A stretch of DNA of 64,000 bases from an uncultured Clostridia bacterium (GCA_934675735.1 CAKURR010000009.1:1-64000), one strand, 5' to 3'; shown: positions 1 to 9,526, counted from the stretch's first letter. Numbers and translations: made by a program. Notes: generated by a model not told the origin, from the sequence alone.

Positions 1-47
1 ATCAAATATTATTTTTTCTGGTTTGTAGGCTCCGAAAAGCCTTGTAT

Positions 48-248
48 TTACAGTGTTCCTAATAGGAAGTAATCATAGTATGATTTATCAATCACCTTAA
101 TACAGTTGACAAAAAAAATTTGACGTTCAAGCAGAGACATTCCGCCAACTGTTTCTTCAATATACTCTATTCCATCATCATGCAACAACCTAATAATATT
201 TTCCAGATTTCTCCCCCCTAATACGCTATCAAGAGATGATTTCGCCAC
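48..248 (-). CDS. Small hypothetical protein at the 3' end of the defence operon
   Basis: A 66-residue reading frame with a GTG start that overlaps the end of vsr by about 20 bases, so it would be translationally coupled as the last gene of the operon. The product has no transmembrane segment; it contains an LLHDDGIEYIEE stretch and a C-terminal KVIDKSYYDYF stretch, so it is likely a small soluble protein. I do not recognise a family. No clear Shine-Dalgarno precedes the GTG, and the next in-frame start (Met37) would leave only 30 residues. It may be a genuine small accessory gene or the start of a truncated one. The high AT content matches the rest of the operon. Confidence 0.4.
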   Translation of the reverse strand: MAKSSLDSVLGGRNLENIIRLLHDDGIEYIEETVGGMSLLERQIFFVNCIKVIDKSYYDYFLLGTL

Positions 249-642
249 AAAGTTTTGTTAAGCGTTTTTCCCGCACATTCTTTTTTAGTTCGCATTCCCA
301 AATACTCAGTACCTTCCAACCCATGTCTATAAGCTTCTTGTGGTTCTGCTTATCCCGTTCAACGTTCCGATTTATTTTGGGTATCCAATATTCAGTGTTG
401 GAAGATGGCCAAACAAACCTCCCACAGTCATGTTTATGCCAAAAACAGCCATTTACAAAAATCACGGTATGATATTTAGGCAAAACAATATCAGGGCATC
501 CCGGCAAGGTTCGAACATTTTTTCTATATCGAAAGCCTTTAGAAAACAGATACTTCCTGACAATCTCTTCTGGCTTTGAATTCGTGCTTCGAATATGTGA
601 CATATTTTTGCTGCGAACTTCTTTTGAATGATTATCAGCCAT
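229..642 (-). CDS. vsr: Very short patch repair (Vsr) endonuclease
   Basis: Vsr enzymes nick DNA 5' of the T in T:G mismatches created by deamination of 5-methylcytosine. The start at 642 gives 137 residues, the usual family length of 130-150. It follows a GAGG ribosome site and overlaps the upstream methyltransferase stop by 8 bases; the GTG at 660 lacks a ribosome site. Visible signatures are the N-terminal MSHIRSTNSKPE block, the catalytic Asp51 in LPGCPDIVLP, and the NGCFWHKHDC block holding His69 and the zinc-binding Cys. Its position directly behind a 5-cytosine methyltransferase fits a role in correcting that enzyme's deamination products. In this operon type it could also act as an effector nuclease, which is inference. 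Confidence 0.95.
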   Translation of the reverse strand: MADNHSKEVRSKNMSHIRSTNSKPEEIVRKYLFSKGFRYRKNVRTLPGCPDIVLPKYHTVIFVNGCFWHKHDCGRFVWPSSNTEYWIPKINRNVERDKQNHKKLIDMGWKVLSIWECELKKNVREKRLTKLCGEIIS

Positions 643-2263
643 TTTCTTGTTCTGCCTCACGAAGTTTTTTACCTAAAGTTGCCGCAAGCTGCTTAGCAAT
701 CGCCTTTGCCATAATTGGAGGTACGGCATTTCCTACCTGCTGGTATTGTTTATCTTTAGATCCGCAAAATACAAAGCTATCAGGAAATGTCTGCAACCGG
801 GCTGCTTCTCGGATACTGATTGCCCGATCCAGGGTAGGATGAATCCACATAGACTTTCGAACATTAAGCACTGTTCCGCTTGGTTCATTATAGTTCAATC
901 GCAAATAAATCGTATTTTGAGTCCTTTTCGCATCGGTATAGGTATTGGTTTTGAGTGATTCTTCCAAACTATGGAAATTTTCTCCTTGATGCAGTGCTTT
1001 GAATCTTGCCATTGCTACATCAGTCGTTTTAGTAATGATATGGTTCTTCAGAATATCCGAATCTCTCAGTTGCTGTGCTGCTGAACTCAACTGCTCCTTA
1101 TGTTCCAGCGGAATTCCTTCCTCATCGTCTGCCAAATCATATACAGGCGGAACATCTTCCAAATCATAAATTGCATCATGAACAGTTTTATAATGTCCAT
1201 CTTTAATCTTTCTGGAAGGCAGAAACACCACAGCGGAAATACTTTTCTTAATCCCCATAACAACAAAGCGTTCTCTTTTCTGGGGCGCTCCAAAATCTGC
1301 GGCGCACAAGACACCACTATTGATCACATATCCATCTTCTCCAGATGTAAGAATACTTTTTAGATAATCAAAAACCGCAAATGATCGAACATTTGCCAGG
1401 AGACCATCTTTTTCTGTACACTCATATGAATCCACATGGATATGGTTATCAAAGATTTCCTTTGCTTTACTTAGCATGCGTTGAATCATAATCGCAGGCT
1501 CAATTAAGGTATGAATTCTATCCGCTTCAAGAATGCCATCAAAATAATCCATAATCGCCTGAAATGCTTCTCTGGATTTCTGCGCAATGTAATTGTCTAC
1601 ATCGTCTTCAATATAGGCTTGAGCGATTTCGGTAAGCTTGCACCGGTGTTTTTCCAAAGATTTTTTCATCTTATCAGCGTTTTTTTCACCTTTGAAGATG
1701 ATATTCAGTTCTCGATAGTGATTTTCAGGCCAAAGTCTCTGTTGGAGCAATTCCAAGTTTTGAACTATCTCCAATGCACCATCAAACACAAATTCTGAGC
1801 TCAGCAAATGCAGCGGCGTGTTTTTATTCGGAATCTGATATTCTTCCACAATATCCAGATCTGTTTCCTCCATATAAAACCGATGAACGTCAGATCGAAG
1901 CATACTAACATTTTCCATGACAAACGCCTTTGGCTGCAGCTCTCTAATTGCTCGAATATACTGCTTTACCAGCATATTATTCTGGCTGACTGCATGGTTT
2001 TTCTGCCGATTTGCATTTGAAAACCCTTGGCAGGGAGGACCTCCAATAACAACGTCAATGGCTCCGTGTCTCCTCTGTATATCCGCATAATCTGCGCCGC
2101 ATACATCTCCTTGCAGCTCGACAGTCGGATGGTTGCGATGATAAGTTGCCTGCATGTGCGGTTCCCGCTCGAAAGCAACCTTTATCTCATATTTTCCTGT
2201 CTGCACGAAACCCAAGCTCAATCCACCGGCCCCTGCAAACAGATCCACTACTGAATATGGCAT
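635..2263 (-). CDS. DNA (cytosine-5-)-methyltransferase of the defence operon
   Basis: A 542-residue C5 cytosine methyltransferase that transfers a methyl group from S-adenosylmethionine to DNA cytosine. Motif I is FAGAGGLSLGF (residues 9-19), motif IV is GGPPCQGFS with nucleophile Cys78, motif VI is the ENV triplet near residue 117, motif VIII is QKRERF, and motif X is QVGNAVPP near the C-terminus. An insertion of about 190 residues lies between motifs VI and VIII, making the protein longer than a minimal Dcm (about 330-470 residues). The start lies 4 bases after the AIPR stop. It presumably provides self-recognition methylation for the restriction module; the target sequence cannot be read from the gene. 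Confidence 0.95.
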   Translation of the reverse strand: MPYSVVDLFAGAGGLSLGFVQTGKYEIKVAFEREPHMQATYHRNHPTVELQGDVCGADYADIQRRHGAIDVVIGGPPCQGFSNANRQKNHAVSQNNMLVKQYIRAIRELQPKAFVMENVSMLRSDVHRFYMEETDLDIVEEYQIPNKNTPLHLLSSEFVFDGALEIVQNLELLQQRLWPENHYRELNIIFKGEKNADKMKKSLEKHRCKLTEIAQAYIEDDVDNYIAQKSREAFQAIMDYFDGILEADRIHTLIEPAIMIQRMLSKAKEIFDNHIHVDSYECTEKDGLLANVRSFAVFDYLKSILTSGEDGYVINSGVLCAADFGAPQKRERFVVMGIKKSISAVVFLPSRKIKDGHYKTVHDAIYDLEDVPPVYDLADDEEGIPLEHKEQLSSAAQQLRDSDILKNHIITKTTDVAMARFKALHQGENFHSLEESLKTNTYTDAKRTQNTIYLRLNYNEPSGTVLNVRKSMWIHPTLDRAISIREAARLQTFPDSFVFCGSKDKQYQQVGNAVPPIMAKAIAKQLAATLGKKLREAEQENG

Positions 2264-2267
2264 TTTT

Positions 2268-4037
2268 CTAAATCTCCCGCTTTTTCATTTTTGCTTCATA
2301 ACGGCTCTGAAGCAGTTCCCAGCAATCTTCCTTTTTGCACCACTGTCCAATATTCACGCCAGGAACTGTAGGATTCTGAAAATGTTCCCATACAAAATAG
2401 GCCAATTCTTCTATGACCCTTGCCGTCTCCGCATTGATTGTCTGGTTATTCCAGATTTCCTGCGGGTTGATTAAACCTGAATGATATTTTCCAATTAGTG
2501 CCACGGTATAATAGTCTTGCTGAGCTTTAAAACCGCCAAATTTTAAATTCTTGATGATTTCATCACAGCTATTGAACACTATCACCTTAGAAATCATGTC
2601 AATGTAGCTCTGTTCAGATGGCTCAGGGAATTCACCCTTGGAGACCATATCCGAGAAATAGACAAAGCTGGTTTCCAGACCTTTGCTGACAATATACGGA
2701 TAGCCCTGATAAGCCATCACACATTTGGCTGCTACAGTTTTAGAAATGCAGCGATTCTTCGGACAACGGCTCTTGAATTCCTTTTTAGCCGCTGCGGTTG
2801 GCTGCCGACTCAATTCAACTAAATACTGTCCTCTGGCTCTCTCATAGAACCAATAGTCTGTCGATTTTCCCCTTGCCACAGGGATCGGTGTTGCCCTGGA
2901 TAGACGTTCCATCTTTACATGGTATGCATCATTGGCATTGAAATCAGACATATTAATTTTATTTTGGCTATTTGCGTACTTAGAAATATTATGAATAATA
3001 TCTTCGGCTTGGTCTTTTTTCTTGATAACAGACAGCTTAATCTGCACATTTACCTGATCCAGAGGAAGTTTTGACTTATAGGCATTGTAAATCGATGCTG
3101 TAGTTTGACCGCCATTAACAATCTGCCAGCCGGTGATTTCTGTAATGGTTACAACATCTCCGCTGCTATGACTTTCATCAATGTCAATACCATCCGCAAC
3201 AGTTGAAATACCGTTGTTGTAGGCCATAAACATTTGAGGTTCGCTGACTAACGATGCCTTAATTCCTTTGTTGACCTTACCTGTTGCCTGCAGAAAAGAA
3301 CGGACATTCTTTTGGATTAGATCTTGACCCTCGGCTTCATAAATCCGTGCTAACAGCTCACCGGAAATGACACCAATATAGCAGTCATAGATTTCATTAT
3401 CGCCTCTCACTTTAATTAGAGGCAAAAATGCACCATACTTTTTCTTCAGTTTTACAACAAGCTGGCGCTCCACTGCTGCACCACCAAGAACACTTTGATA
3501 CAGTCGTTCAATATCCCAAACATCGAAGCGAATAGTGACCTTTCCATGACGAGTGTCTTCCGGAATATATCGAATCGTTTCATCATTGGTCAGCAAAATG
3601 ATATTAACTGTTTCAATATCCTCTTTATGACCTTTGATAAACTCATACGCTTGGTAACCATCGCTGGATTCTTCTAAGGCCTCAAACGAGTCAGTGCCGC
3701 AAGTTTTATAGAATTTCAAGGCTTTTTTCAAAAGCCTGTCAATTTCAGTTTTCTTCACCTTTTCCGGCTGCGGCTTAGCCTGATACTTGCTCACAAGCAG
3801 GGTAAGCGAATGGAAATACTCGCTGAACGCATAGCCGTCCAGTTTCATATTCTCCCCATCCTTTTTGAAGTCCACCAACGTACAGTCCGAAACAAGAGTT
3901 TCTCCCGCTTCCGTTAGGTAGGACAGAAACAACGCTTTGAAAGCCGTATTTATAGAAATAGGGCCGTTCTCTTTCACATACCCAAGAACTTCATCTCGAA
4001 ATTCTTCGTAAAATTCGAGAATTTTCTCGTTTACCAC
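2268..4037 (-). CDS. AIPR (abortive infection phage resistance) family protein
   Basis: A 589-residue protein of the AIPR family (Pfam PF10592), found in phage-resistance and restriction loci. The diagnostic block is WQIVNGGQTTASIYNAY at roughly residues 305-320, followed by a conserved SKYANSQNKINMSDF segment. The start is a GTG at 4037 with AAAGGAGG nine bases upstream; that ribosome site overlaps the end of the PD-(D/E)XK gene. The biochemical role of AIPR proteins is poorly defined; some related systems suggest nuclease or DNA-binding activity. Tight packing between the nuclease and methyltransferase genes implies it is a core subunit of the same system. No signal peptide or membrane segment is visible. 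Confidence 0.9.
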   Translation of the reverse strand: MVNEKILEFYEEFRDEVLGYVKENGPISINTAFKALFLSYLTEAGETLVSDCTLVDFKKDGENMKLDGYAFSEYFHSLTLLVSKYQAKPQPEKVKKTEIDRLLKKALKFYKTCGTDSFEALEESSDGYQAYEFIKGHKEDIETVNIILLTNDETIRYIPEDTRHGKVTIRFDVWDIERLYQSVLGGAAVERQLVVKLKKKYGAFLPLIKVRGDNEIYDCYIGVISGELLARIYEAEGQDLIQKNVRSFLQATGKVNKGIKASLVSEPQMFMAYNNGISTVADGIDIDESHSSGDVVTITEITGWQIVNGGQTTASIYNAYKSKLPLDQVNVQIKLSVIKKKDQAEDIIHNISKYANSQNKINMSDFNANDAYHVKMERLSRATPIPVARGKSTDYWFYERARGQYLVELSRQPTAAAKKEFKSRCPKNRCISKTVAAKCVMAYQGYPYIVSKGLETSFVYFSDMVSKGEFPEPSEQSYIDMISKVIVFNSCDEIIKNLKFGGFKAQQDYYTVALIGKYHSGLINPQEIWNNQTINAETARVIEELAYFVWEHFQNPTVPGVNIGQWCKKEDCWELLQSRYEAKMKKREI

Positions 4038-4039
4038 AA

Positions 4040-5047
4040 TTAGGCCCCTCCTTTCAAAACTTCAAATACGGATTTTATATCTTGGGCATACGGCATACAA
4101 AGCATAATACTGACTCGGTATGTAAGATCCGAAACGCCCAGCGGTACTGCTTCTTTCGTGATTTTCGGAAAATCGCCATATACTGCAAAGCAATAAAGAT
4201 CTCGCTGATAGTAGCCAATGGTATAACTATCTGCAGCTTCATCAAAATAGCCGTACTTCTTTAGTTTTTCATCAAACTTTTGCAGGCTCAATACATCTTC
4301 ACTCAGCCTGCTGCGAATGGCAGCAATTCGTTCCGGCAGTTTTTCACCCCCGCTATGACTTCTGCGAAGCGCATAGAAGCGCATGAATAATTTTCCTGGG
4401 ATATCACCCTTATCCAGCTGGTATTCACTACTGATACTCGCAAAATAGGGAGCCTGCGCAGAGGTGGTCTTCACTTCAACTGCATGAGGGCCAAAGTAGA
4501 AATCATGGGTTTCATCTTCACTGCCAGCCCAATGCGAAACAGCTCCTACTCCTTGTGAATCCAAGCACTCACTCAAAAACAGCAACTCGCCAAAGAGTCC
4601 CTGCTGACGTTCTTCAGGCATTAGCAGTTCTTTATCAGCAGCAAAAAACTCCTTCCATTTCGTTAGAACTGTGATGATGACAGATAAGGATTCCTCGATG
4701 TTTTCTGCTGCTTCCAACTGGCTTTTCAAGTCTTCAACAACAATTTCAAAAATGTCACTGGCACTATTTGGCAGCTGAGAAAGACCGACAAAAGGCGTAT
4801 CAATTCCATATGCTGGCAGTGTAGCTGTTTCAATTTCAACGCCTTTCCAGTGCGGAAATCTGCTCTTAGGAGCTTCTGAAGTCACAGATAAAAACGCTGA
4901 GCGCATTCTTGTGGCAATGTTGACTGCAAAGGCAATCATAATGCCATTGTCAAACTTCACCAGCCGCATCGCAAAGGGGGAAGTCTGACCTGTCCCTGAA
5001 AATATGTCGGACAGTATTTCGTTGTAAATATCAGCCGTAAAACTCAT
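4040..5047 (-). CDS. PD-(D/E)XK family nuclease (DUF4420-like)
   Basis: A 335-residue protein matching the putative PD-(D/E)XK family member PF14390/DUF4420. The nuclease core is visible as GLFGELLFLSE (150-160), Asp182 in ETHDFYFG, and Glu191/Lys193 in AVEVKTT, giving the D...ExK arrangement of restriction-type nucleases. I chose ATG 5047 (MSFTADIY) because GGAG lies about ten bases upstream; the start at 5074 would overlap the Z1 gene by 44 bases. Even so it overlaps the Z1 end by 17 bases, indicating coupling. It is the likely DNA-cleaving subunit of the module. The family is normally found beside Z1 and AIPR genes. Confidence 0.88.
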   Translation of the reverse strand: MSFTADIYNEILSDIFSGTGQTSPFAMRLVKFDNGIMIAFAVNIATRMRSAFLSVTSEAPKSRFPHWKGVEIETATLPAYGIDTPFVGLSQLPNSASDIFEIVVEDLKSQLEAAENIEESLSVIITVLTKWKEFFAADKELLMPEERQQGLFGELLFLSECLDSQGVGAVSHWAGSEDETHDFYFGPHAVEVKTTSAQAPYFASISSEYQLDKGDIPGKLFMRFYALRRSHSGGEKLPERIAAIRSRLSEDVLSLQKFDEKLKKYGYFDEAADSYTIGYYQRDLYCFAVYGDFPKITKEAVPLGVSDLTYRVSIMLCMPYAQDIKSVFEVLKGGA

Positions 5048-7856
5048 CGCTGTCTTTCTCCAATGCAATATCATTCATCCGATAGGATTTGAGGTCACCC
5101 TTTCCCTTTCGATCAGGGAATACCGCAGCAAATCCAAAAGGAGGCTTGTGGTCCCCACGTTCATCAGTCAGCCTTCCTGCTTTCCCAATAGGGTACAGAA
5201 TCAAAAATCCATTTGTGAATGGTCTTGTTTCTCTGCGAATAATTTCATTAATTTTTGTCTTAGAAGGATCATTTTTATATTTTTCTTTCAGTTCCAGAAC
5301 CCGCTTATATGTATCGTTATCATAATCCATATACTCATGATCTGCAGATGTCATAGTATGGATAGAGGCGGTTGTTGCGGAGGAATCCACACCTGTACCC
5401 TCTCTTCTGAGAATACCTCCTCCTACTCCCTGCAAATCAGCAATATCGAATTTTTCTCCATTATCCATATTTATCAGACAAACGGTCCACGATTTAACTC
5501 CACCAATTCCATCCGCATTCATGGTACGGATATAATCTGCCATATATTTGCTGTTTGCTCTGGTCGCAGTTTTAGATGTTTCATAACTTTCAAAAAAGTT
5601 GGCAATATCATGGGCAGATACATTTTGATAGAAGAAATGCTCACCGGGAGCTTTTCTTCCAAGTATCTGCTGATATTGCTCCGCTGTTATACGGCAGCCC
5701 TTAATCGCATACAGAAGGTCTTCGACAGCTTCAAAGTTTCTGTCATACTGCTCACCATCAATGTCAAAAACACGAGTTTGACTCAGCTTGCCGCTGAAAT
5801 CCCGCTTAAACTCCTGACCCGTTCTCATCTTATTCCGACTGGTAATTTCCAACGTCGGATGAGATGCTACCCGCAGACCAAAGTCCTTTGGAGTCTGAAC
5901 TACGCTATTCATAAAGTCAAATTGCGCCGCAAGATCTTCGGTAGCCATAGAAATGTGGGAAAAGCTTGCATGGAGAGTGGGTGTAGTAAACAACCTGCAG
6001 GCATCCAAGTATCCCGGACGGAAGCCGAACCATCGTCCCATCTGCATAAGGGTATCGTATGTATTAGAGCTGCGGGTAAAATAGCTCACTGTCAGTCCTT
6101 CCAGTGTCAAGCCTCTGGAGAGTTTGTCGCCGCCAATGACAATGACATTGAATGGTTTTCCTTCATGGTTTTTGTAAAGAAGAACATCATCGCTCTTACC
6201 ATTGACACTATATACACTGATTTCCTTGTCAGCGATCAGGCGTTTAGCTTCAGACCAGATGCAGTCCCAGCTAACATTATCACACCCAGACATATATTTG
6301 CTGAACTGCGCCCTCATTTTGCTGGTTGTAGGAACATAGTCTTCTTCCCAAATCGACTTAAGCTCACTTTCAATGATGGGATCACCATAGCGAATATGGT
6401 TCTCAATCTCTTCTTTAAAATATTTCAGAACCTTTTGTTTAACCTTATTTTGCTGGTCAACGAAGCGGACAATATGGATTAGCATCGTATTTGGTTTGTT
6501 CCTTTGTCCTCTGCAGTTCCTAAGTGCAGTAGACAAAAGGAAGTATTTCACAGCCAGTTTAAGCTCCTTGGGAAGTTCTCCGACTAGATCGGTAGATTTT
6601 GTACCTCTGCCAAGATACGCTGCCCCGTCCACAATTTTCCGGTAAAGCGGCATCGCAGGAATATCTTCGTTACTTCCTAATCCAAAGAATTCCCTTGCGC
6701 CAATATACTGATCTGCTCTTGGAGACCTGTATATAAAATCTCTGGGGAAAAGGTCTGTTCCGTATTTTTCATCGTCGATGTGGGGAGGAATAAAAATATT
6801 CGCAAAAGGTGTAGCAGTATAACCGATATAGGAACGGCATTCAAATACACCAAGCAGCTCTCGAATCAATCCATTGATAGTTGTAGGATTATAATCATCC
6901 AAAACATTTCCTTGATCGTCATAGCTTTCTTTCGTGTTAATAGAAGCCTGATCCGCCTCATCATCAATAATGAGTGCAGGATATTTTGCTGGGATTTTCT
7001 TCTTTCCGCCTATAATTTCTGCACAATGATTTTTACGGAAGAACCGCAGGATTTTGCGCAAAACCGAGGCATTCTTTTTTGTAACAATCATGAACGGCGG
7101 CATCATAGATACGCCTTCCGTCTTTTTATTGACATCACCTTTTTCGTCTCGTGTCGTAATCGACTGGACAACAGTTTCGACCTGGTTGTGAGGACCTACT
7201 CCAACACCGATCACATTGCGCTCTCGGGTCATATCTCCGATACTTTCCAGACTTGTTTCGTATCCCAGAACTTCTTCATCGATACGGGACTGAGTCTGGC
7301 TGCGAAGGCTGTTATGGATGCCGGACAGCACAATCACAATACGATATCCTGCATCGTAGGCCTTATTGATCATCCCGATGTAATGTGCCGTTTTACCAGA
7401 TTGAACATATCCGAACACCATGCCCATTCGTTCACCAGCTACACCCTTACGAGGATTGGTCAAAGCATTCATAATCTCATCCGTAGATGAATTAATATCT
7501 TCTACTGCTGTAATGCTCCAAGAGGGCTTCCTCAGCAGATAGTCATAGTAACGGCTCCAATATTCCGGTTTAAATTTCGGATCTTGTTTAAGCTCATCCC
7601 ACCAAGTCTTATCTTCCAGATTTGGGTCACACACGCCAATAGAAGGCTCTGTGTAAGCGGTCACTTCACTGAACAGGAATTTTTTAAAACATTCCATATC
7701 AGAAATCATATTTAAACCGCCAAATTTTGCTGCTGTTTTCTCGACTGCTGCCGCAATAGTTATATGTTCTTCTTTTACAAGCTTCTCGCAAAACCCATAT
7801 CCGCTCTTATACAAACCGACTTCAATATCACTCAATTCTTTCGGCGTATTAATCAT
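5031..7856 (-). CDS. Z1 domain-containing helicase-like ATPase
   Basis: A 941-residue protein of the Z1 family (PF10593), a derived helicase-like P-loop ATPase. The motifs are intact: Walker A GYVQSGKT (149-156), Walker B with LIIDDEADQAS near residue 297, a TAT motif in YIGYTATPFANIF, motif V in VIGGDKLSRGLTLEGL, and an arginine-finger-like QMGRWFGFRPGY. Its ATG overlaps the stop of the upstream ATPase gene as ATGA. It probably uses ATP to translocate on or remodel DNA for the adjacent nuclease. Iyer and Aravind described Z1 proteins in operons with MORC/MutL-like ATPases, methylases and Vsr; this locus matches that architecture. Confidence 0.93.
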   Translation of the reverse strand: MINTPKELSDIEVGLYKSGYGFCEKLVKEEHITIAAAVEKTAAKFGGLNMISDMECFKKFLFSEVTAYTEPSIGVCDPNLEDKTWWDELKQDPKFKPEYWSRYYDYLLRKPSWSITAVEDINSSTDEIMNALTNPRKGVAGERMGMVFGYVQSGKTAHYIGMINKAYDAGYRIVIVLSGIHNSLRSQTQSRIDEEVLGYETSLESIGDMTRERNVIGVGVGPHNQVETVVQSITTRDEKGDVNKKTEGVSMMPPFMIVTKKNASVLRKILRFFRKNHCAEIIGGKKKIPAKYPALIIDDEADQASINTKESYDDQGNVLDDYNPTTINGLIRELLGVFECRSYIGYTATPFANIFIPPHIDDEKYGTDLFPRDFIYRSPRADQYIGAREFFGLGSNEDIPAMPLYRKIVDGAAYLGRGTKSTDLVGELPKELKLAVKYFLLSTALRNCRGQRNKPNTMLIHIVRFVDQQNKVKQKVLKYFKEEIENHIRYGDPIIESELKSIWEEDYVPTTSKMRAQFSKYMSGCDNVSWDCIWSEAKRLIADKEISVYSVNGKSDDVLLYKNHEGKPFNVIVIGGDKLSRGLTLEGLTVSYFTRSSNTYDTLMQMGRWFGFRPGYLDACRLFTTPTLHASFSHISMATEDLAAQFDFMNSVVQTPKDFGLRVASHPTLEITSRNKMRTGQEFKRDFSGKLSQTRVFDIDGEQYDRNFEAVEDLLYAIKGCRITAEQYQQILGRKAPGEHFFYQNVSAHDIANFFESYETSKTATRANSKYMADYIRTMNADGIGGVKSWTVCLINMDNGEKFDIADLQGVGGGILRREGTGVDSSATTASIHTMTSADHEYMDYDNDTYKRVLELKEKYKNDPSKTKINEIIRRETRPFTNGFLILYPIGKAGRLTDERGDHKPPFGFAAVFPDRKGKGDLKSYRMNDIALEKDSDEFYG

Positions 7857-9331
7857 CGTGCTTCCTCCACCAGTCTGATAATCTCCTCTCGGAGATGTCT
7901 ATAATTAGCCATGTCCAACAGCGTAGACTGCGTTTCTTCTTTGGTAAATCCCTGCGACAAGAAGACCATAATCATATCTTTCAATTCTTTGATTTGTACC
8001 TGATATTCCAAAGAGGTCTTATCAGACTCTCCACCAACTTTTCCTTTCTGCAGAGAATCTGTTACTCCGGACTGCATAAACGGTGCGAAATTCTCAACCA
8101 GAGCGAGATATGCTGATAAAGTTGATTTACTCTGGTCGTCCAACTGCTTCTTGATATTATTCAGCAGAGAATGTTTTCTGTTAATATGAAACGAATATCG
8201 GCCATTCTTTTTTCGCTGCTCCCATACATAATCCAGGTTGGGAGTACTGACATTAGACTTCGAGTAACTGCCACGTGAATTGTATACACGAGCTGAAGTT
8301 TCAGTACAAAGATCAATCTCTCTTTCAACTGATTCCCTAACATAACTGGGCAGAGAAGCTGTTGACTTCTTAATATCAATTTTCCAGTCCTCATCACTGG
8401 CTGATGTAATATCAATCTTAATGCGAGCCAAATTGTATGCGGGTTCTTTCTTTATGTAGTCAAACCATGTTCCGCAGATAATCAGGCGTCTGTTTCTGTA
8501 AACATAAATACCCTGATGATAATTCCATCCTTTAGGTCCGCCTGCTGCCTGATAATCATCATCGGTTGCAAATTTCGTTTTATGTGGCAGAACGTAAGGC
8601 TGAATCGTCACCTCTGCACAGCCATTATCTGAGAAAATTGATTCTTCCGGTAGTTCCTGAGTTGCACTATTTTCTAAAATAAATGGATTCCATGCTTTAA
8701 TTGGAGTGCCATTTAATTCCAGAATGAGATTATCTTCTTCAATAAATCGATGGAATGTAAGTGCCAAATGTTTTTCCGTTTTGCTTGCAATCCTATAAAA
8801 TTTATTCTGGGCTTTTTTTTCGTCGTCGATATCAATCACTCGATCAAGGTTTTCAATAATTACAATCGTACCCTGCTCACCCATCTGAGATGAAAATTCA
8901 GAAATTTCGCTTTCGTCTCGGATAATCAAGTTCCAGCCAACCTCCGGAATCTGGTCCAGATCCCAAGATGCATTGCTTACAGCAAAATTCGACTTTGTTA
9001 CAACTGTTAGCTTTTTCCCCAGAGAAAATGCTGCTGTCTTCATACCCATACCAAATCGTCCCAAATCATCTTTGGCTCGGATTTTGCTGGGATCAGAAGA
9101 CCCTATACGCATATTCTCAATTAGGTCCTTTTCACTCATACCAAAGCCATCATCAGCAATGACAATTCGTTTCTTTTCCCAGTCAAATTGGATGTTGATT
9201 TTATGGGCCTGAGCTGAAATACAGTTGTCCACAATATCCGCAATCGCAGTTTCCTCGTTATACCCTACAGAACGCAGGGAGGCCAGCAGCAATCGTGCTT
9301 CTGGAATGGATTCAATAATTTTATCCGCCAC
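7853..9331 (-). CDS. GHKL (MORC/MutL-like) ATP-binding protein
   Basis: First gene of the defence operon, 492 residues. The N-terminal half carries the GHKL (HSP90/MutL/histidine-kinase fold) ATP site: an N-box in ADIVDNCISA (Asn36), the G1 motif IADDGFGM (59-65) and the G2 motif GRFGMGMKTAAFS (91-103). There is no His phosphoacceptor or membrane segment, so it is not a sensor kinase; it fits the prokaryotic MORC/MutL-like ATPases that act as ATP-gated DNA clamps in restriction operons. Initiation is at GTG 9331, with AGGAGG six bases upstream. The C-terminal half (from about residue 340) is charged and may mediate dimer or subunit contacts. Confidence 0.9.
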   Translation of the reverse strand: MADKIIESIPEARLLLASLRSVGYNEETAIADIVDNCISAQAHKINIQFDWEKKRIVIADDGFGMSEKDLIENMRIGSSDPSKIRAKDDLGRFGMGMKTAAFSLGKKLTVVTKSNFAVSNASWDLDQIPEVGWNLIIRDESEISEFSSQMGEQGTIVIIENLDRVIDIDDEKKAQNKFYRIASKTEKHLALTFHRFIEEDNLILELNGTPIKAWNPFILENSATQELPEESIFSDNGCAEVTIQPYVLPHKTKFATDDDYQAAGGPKGWNYHQGIYVYRNRRLIICGTWFDYIKKEPAYNLARIKIDITSASDEDWKIDIKKSTASLPSYVRESVEREIDLCTETSARVYNSRGSYSKSNVSTPNLDYVWEQRKKNGRYSFHINRKHSLLNNIKKQLDDQSKSTLSAYLALVENFAPFMQSGVTDSLQKGKVGGESDKTSLEYQVQIKELKDMIMVFLSQGFTKEETQSTLLDMANYRHLREEIIRLVEEAR

Positions 9332-9346
9332 ACTATACCTCCTCTG

Positions 9347-9526
9347 TCAATTGGGCCATGTACCGCTTTTTATATACTTTCCAGACTTCACTCTTGCATC
9401 TTTGGGTTTTTCAGCATCTGCAGGAATTACCCATGAATATCCTATTTTAACAGCACCGGGAATACGATTTTCAACACAAAGTACCTGTATCCGACGAACA
9501 GAAATTCCCCATTTCTCGGAAATCTG
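9347..9526 (-). pseudogene. Start-less remnant of a small helix-turn-helix DNA-binding protein
   Basis: On the minus strand an open frame runs for about 59 codons, beginning just after an in-frame TGA (9527-9529). It reads QISEKWGISVRRIQVL followed by CVENRIPGAVKIGYSWVIP and a lysine-rich tail ending SGKYIKSGTWPN. This matches the short MerR/excisionase-like helix-turn-helix proteins common in Clostridia (WGxSxRxxQxLCxxxRIPGAxxxGxxWxIP). The first few codons with the start are missing: no ATG, GTG or TTG precedes the motif, and a stop takes their place. The coding region ends 16 bases before the GHKL ATPase start. It is probably a decayed gene whose 5' end was lost in a rearrangement. Confidence 0.7.

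Noticed and set aside
643..660. GTG 660 as start of vsr
   Set aside because: No ribosome site; ATG 642 has GAGG and aligns Asp51 with known Vsr numbering.
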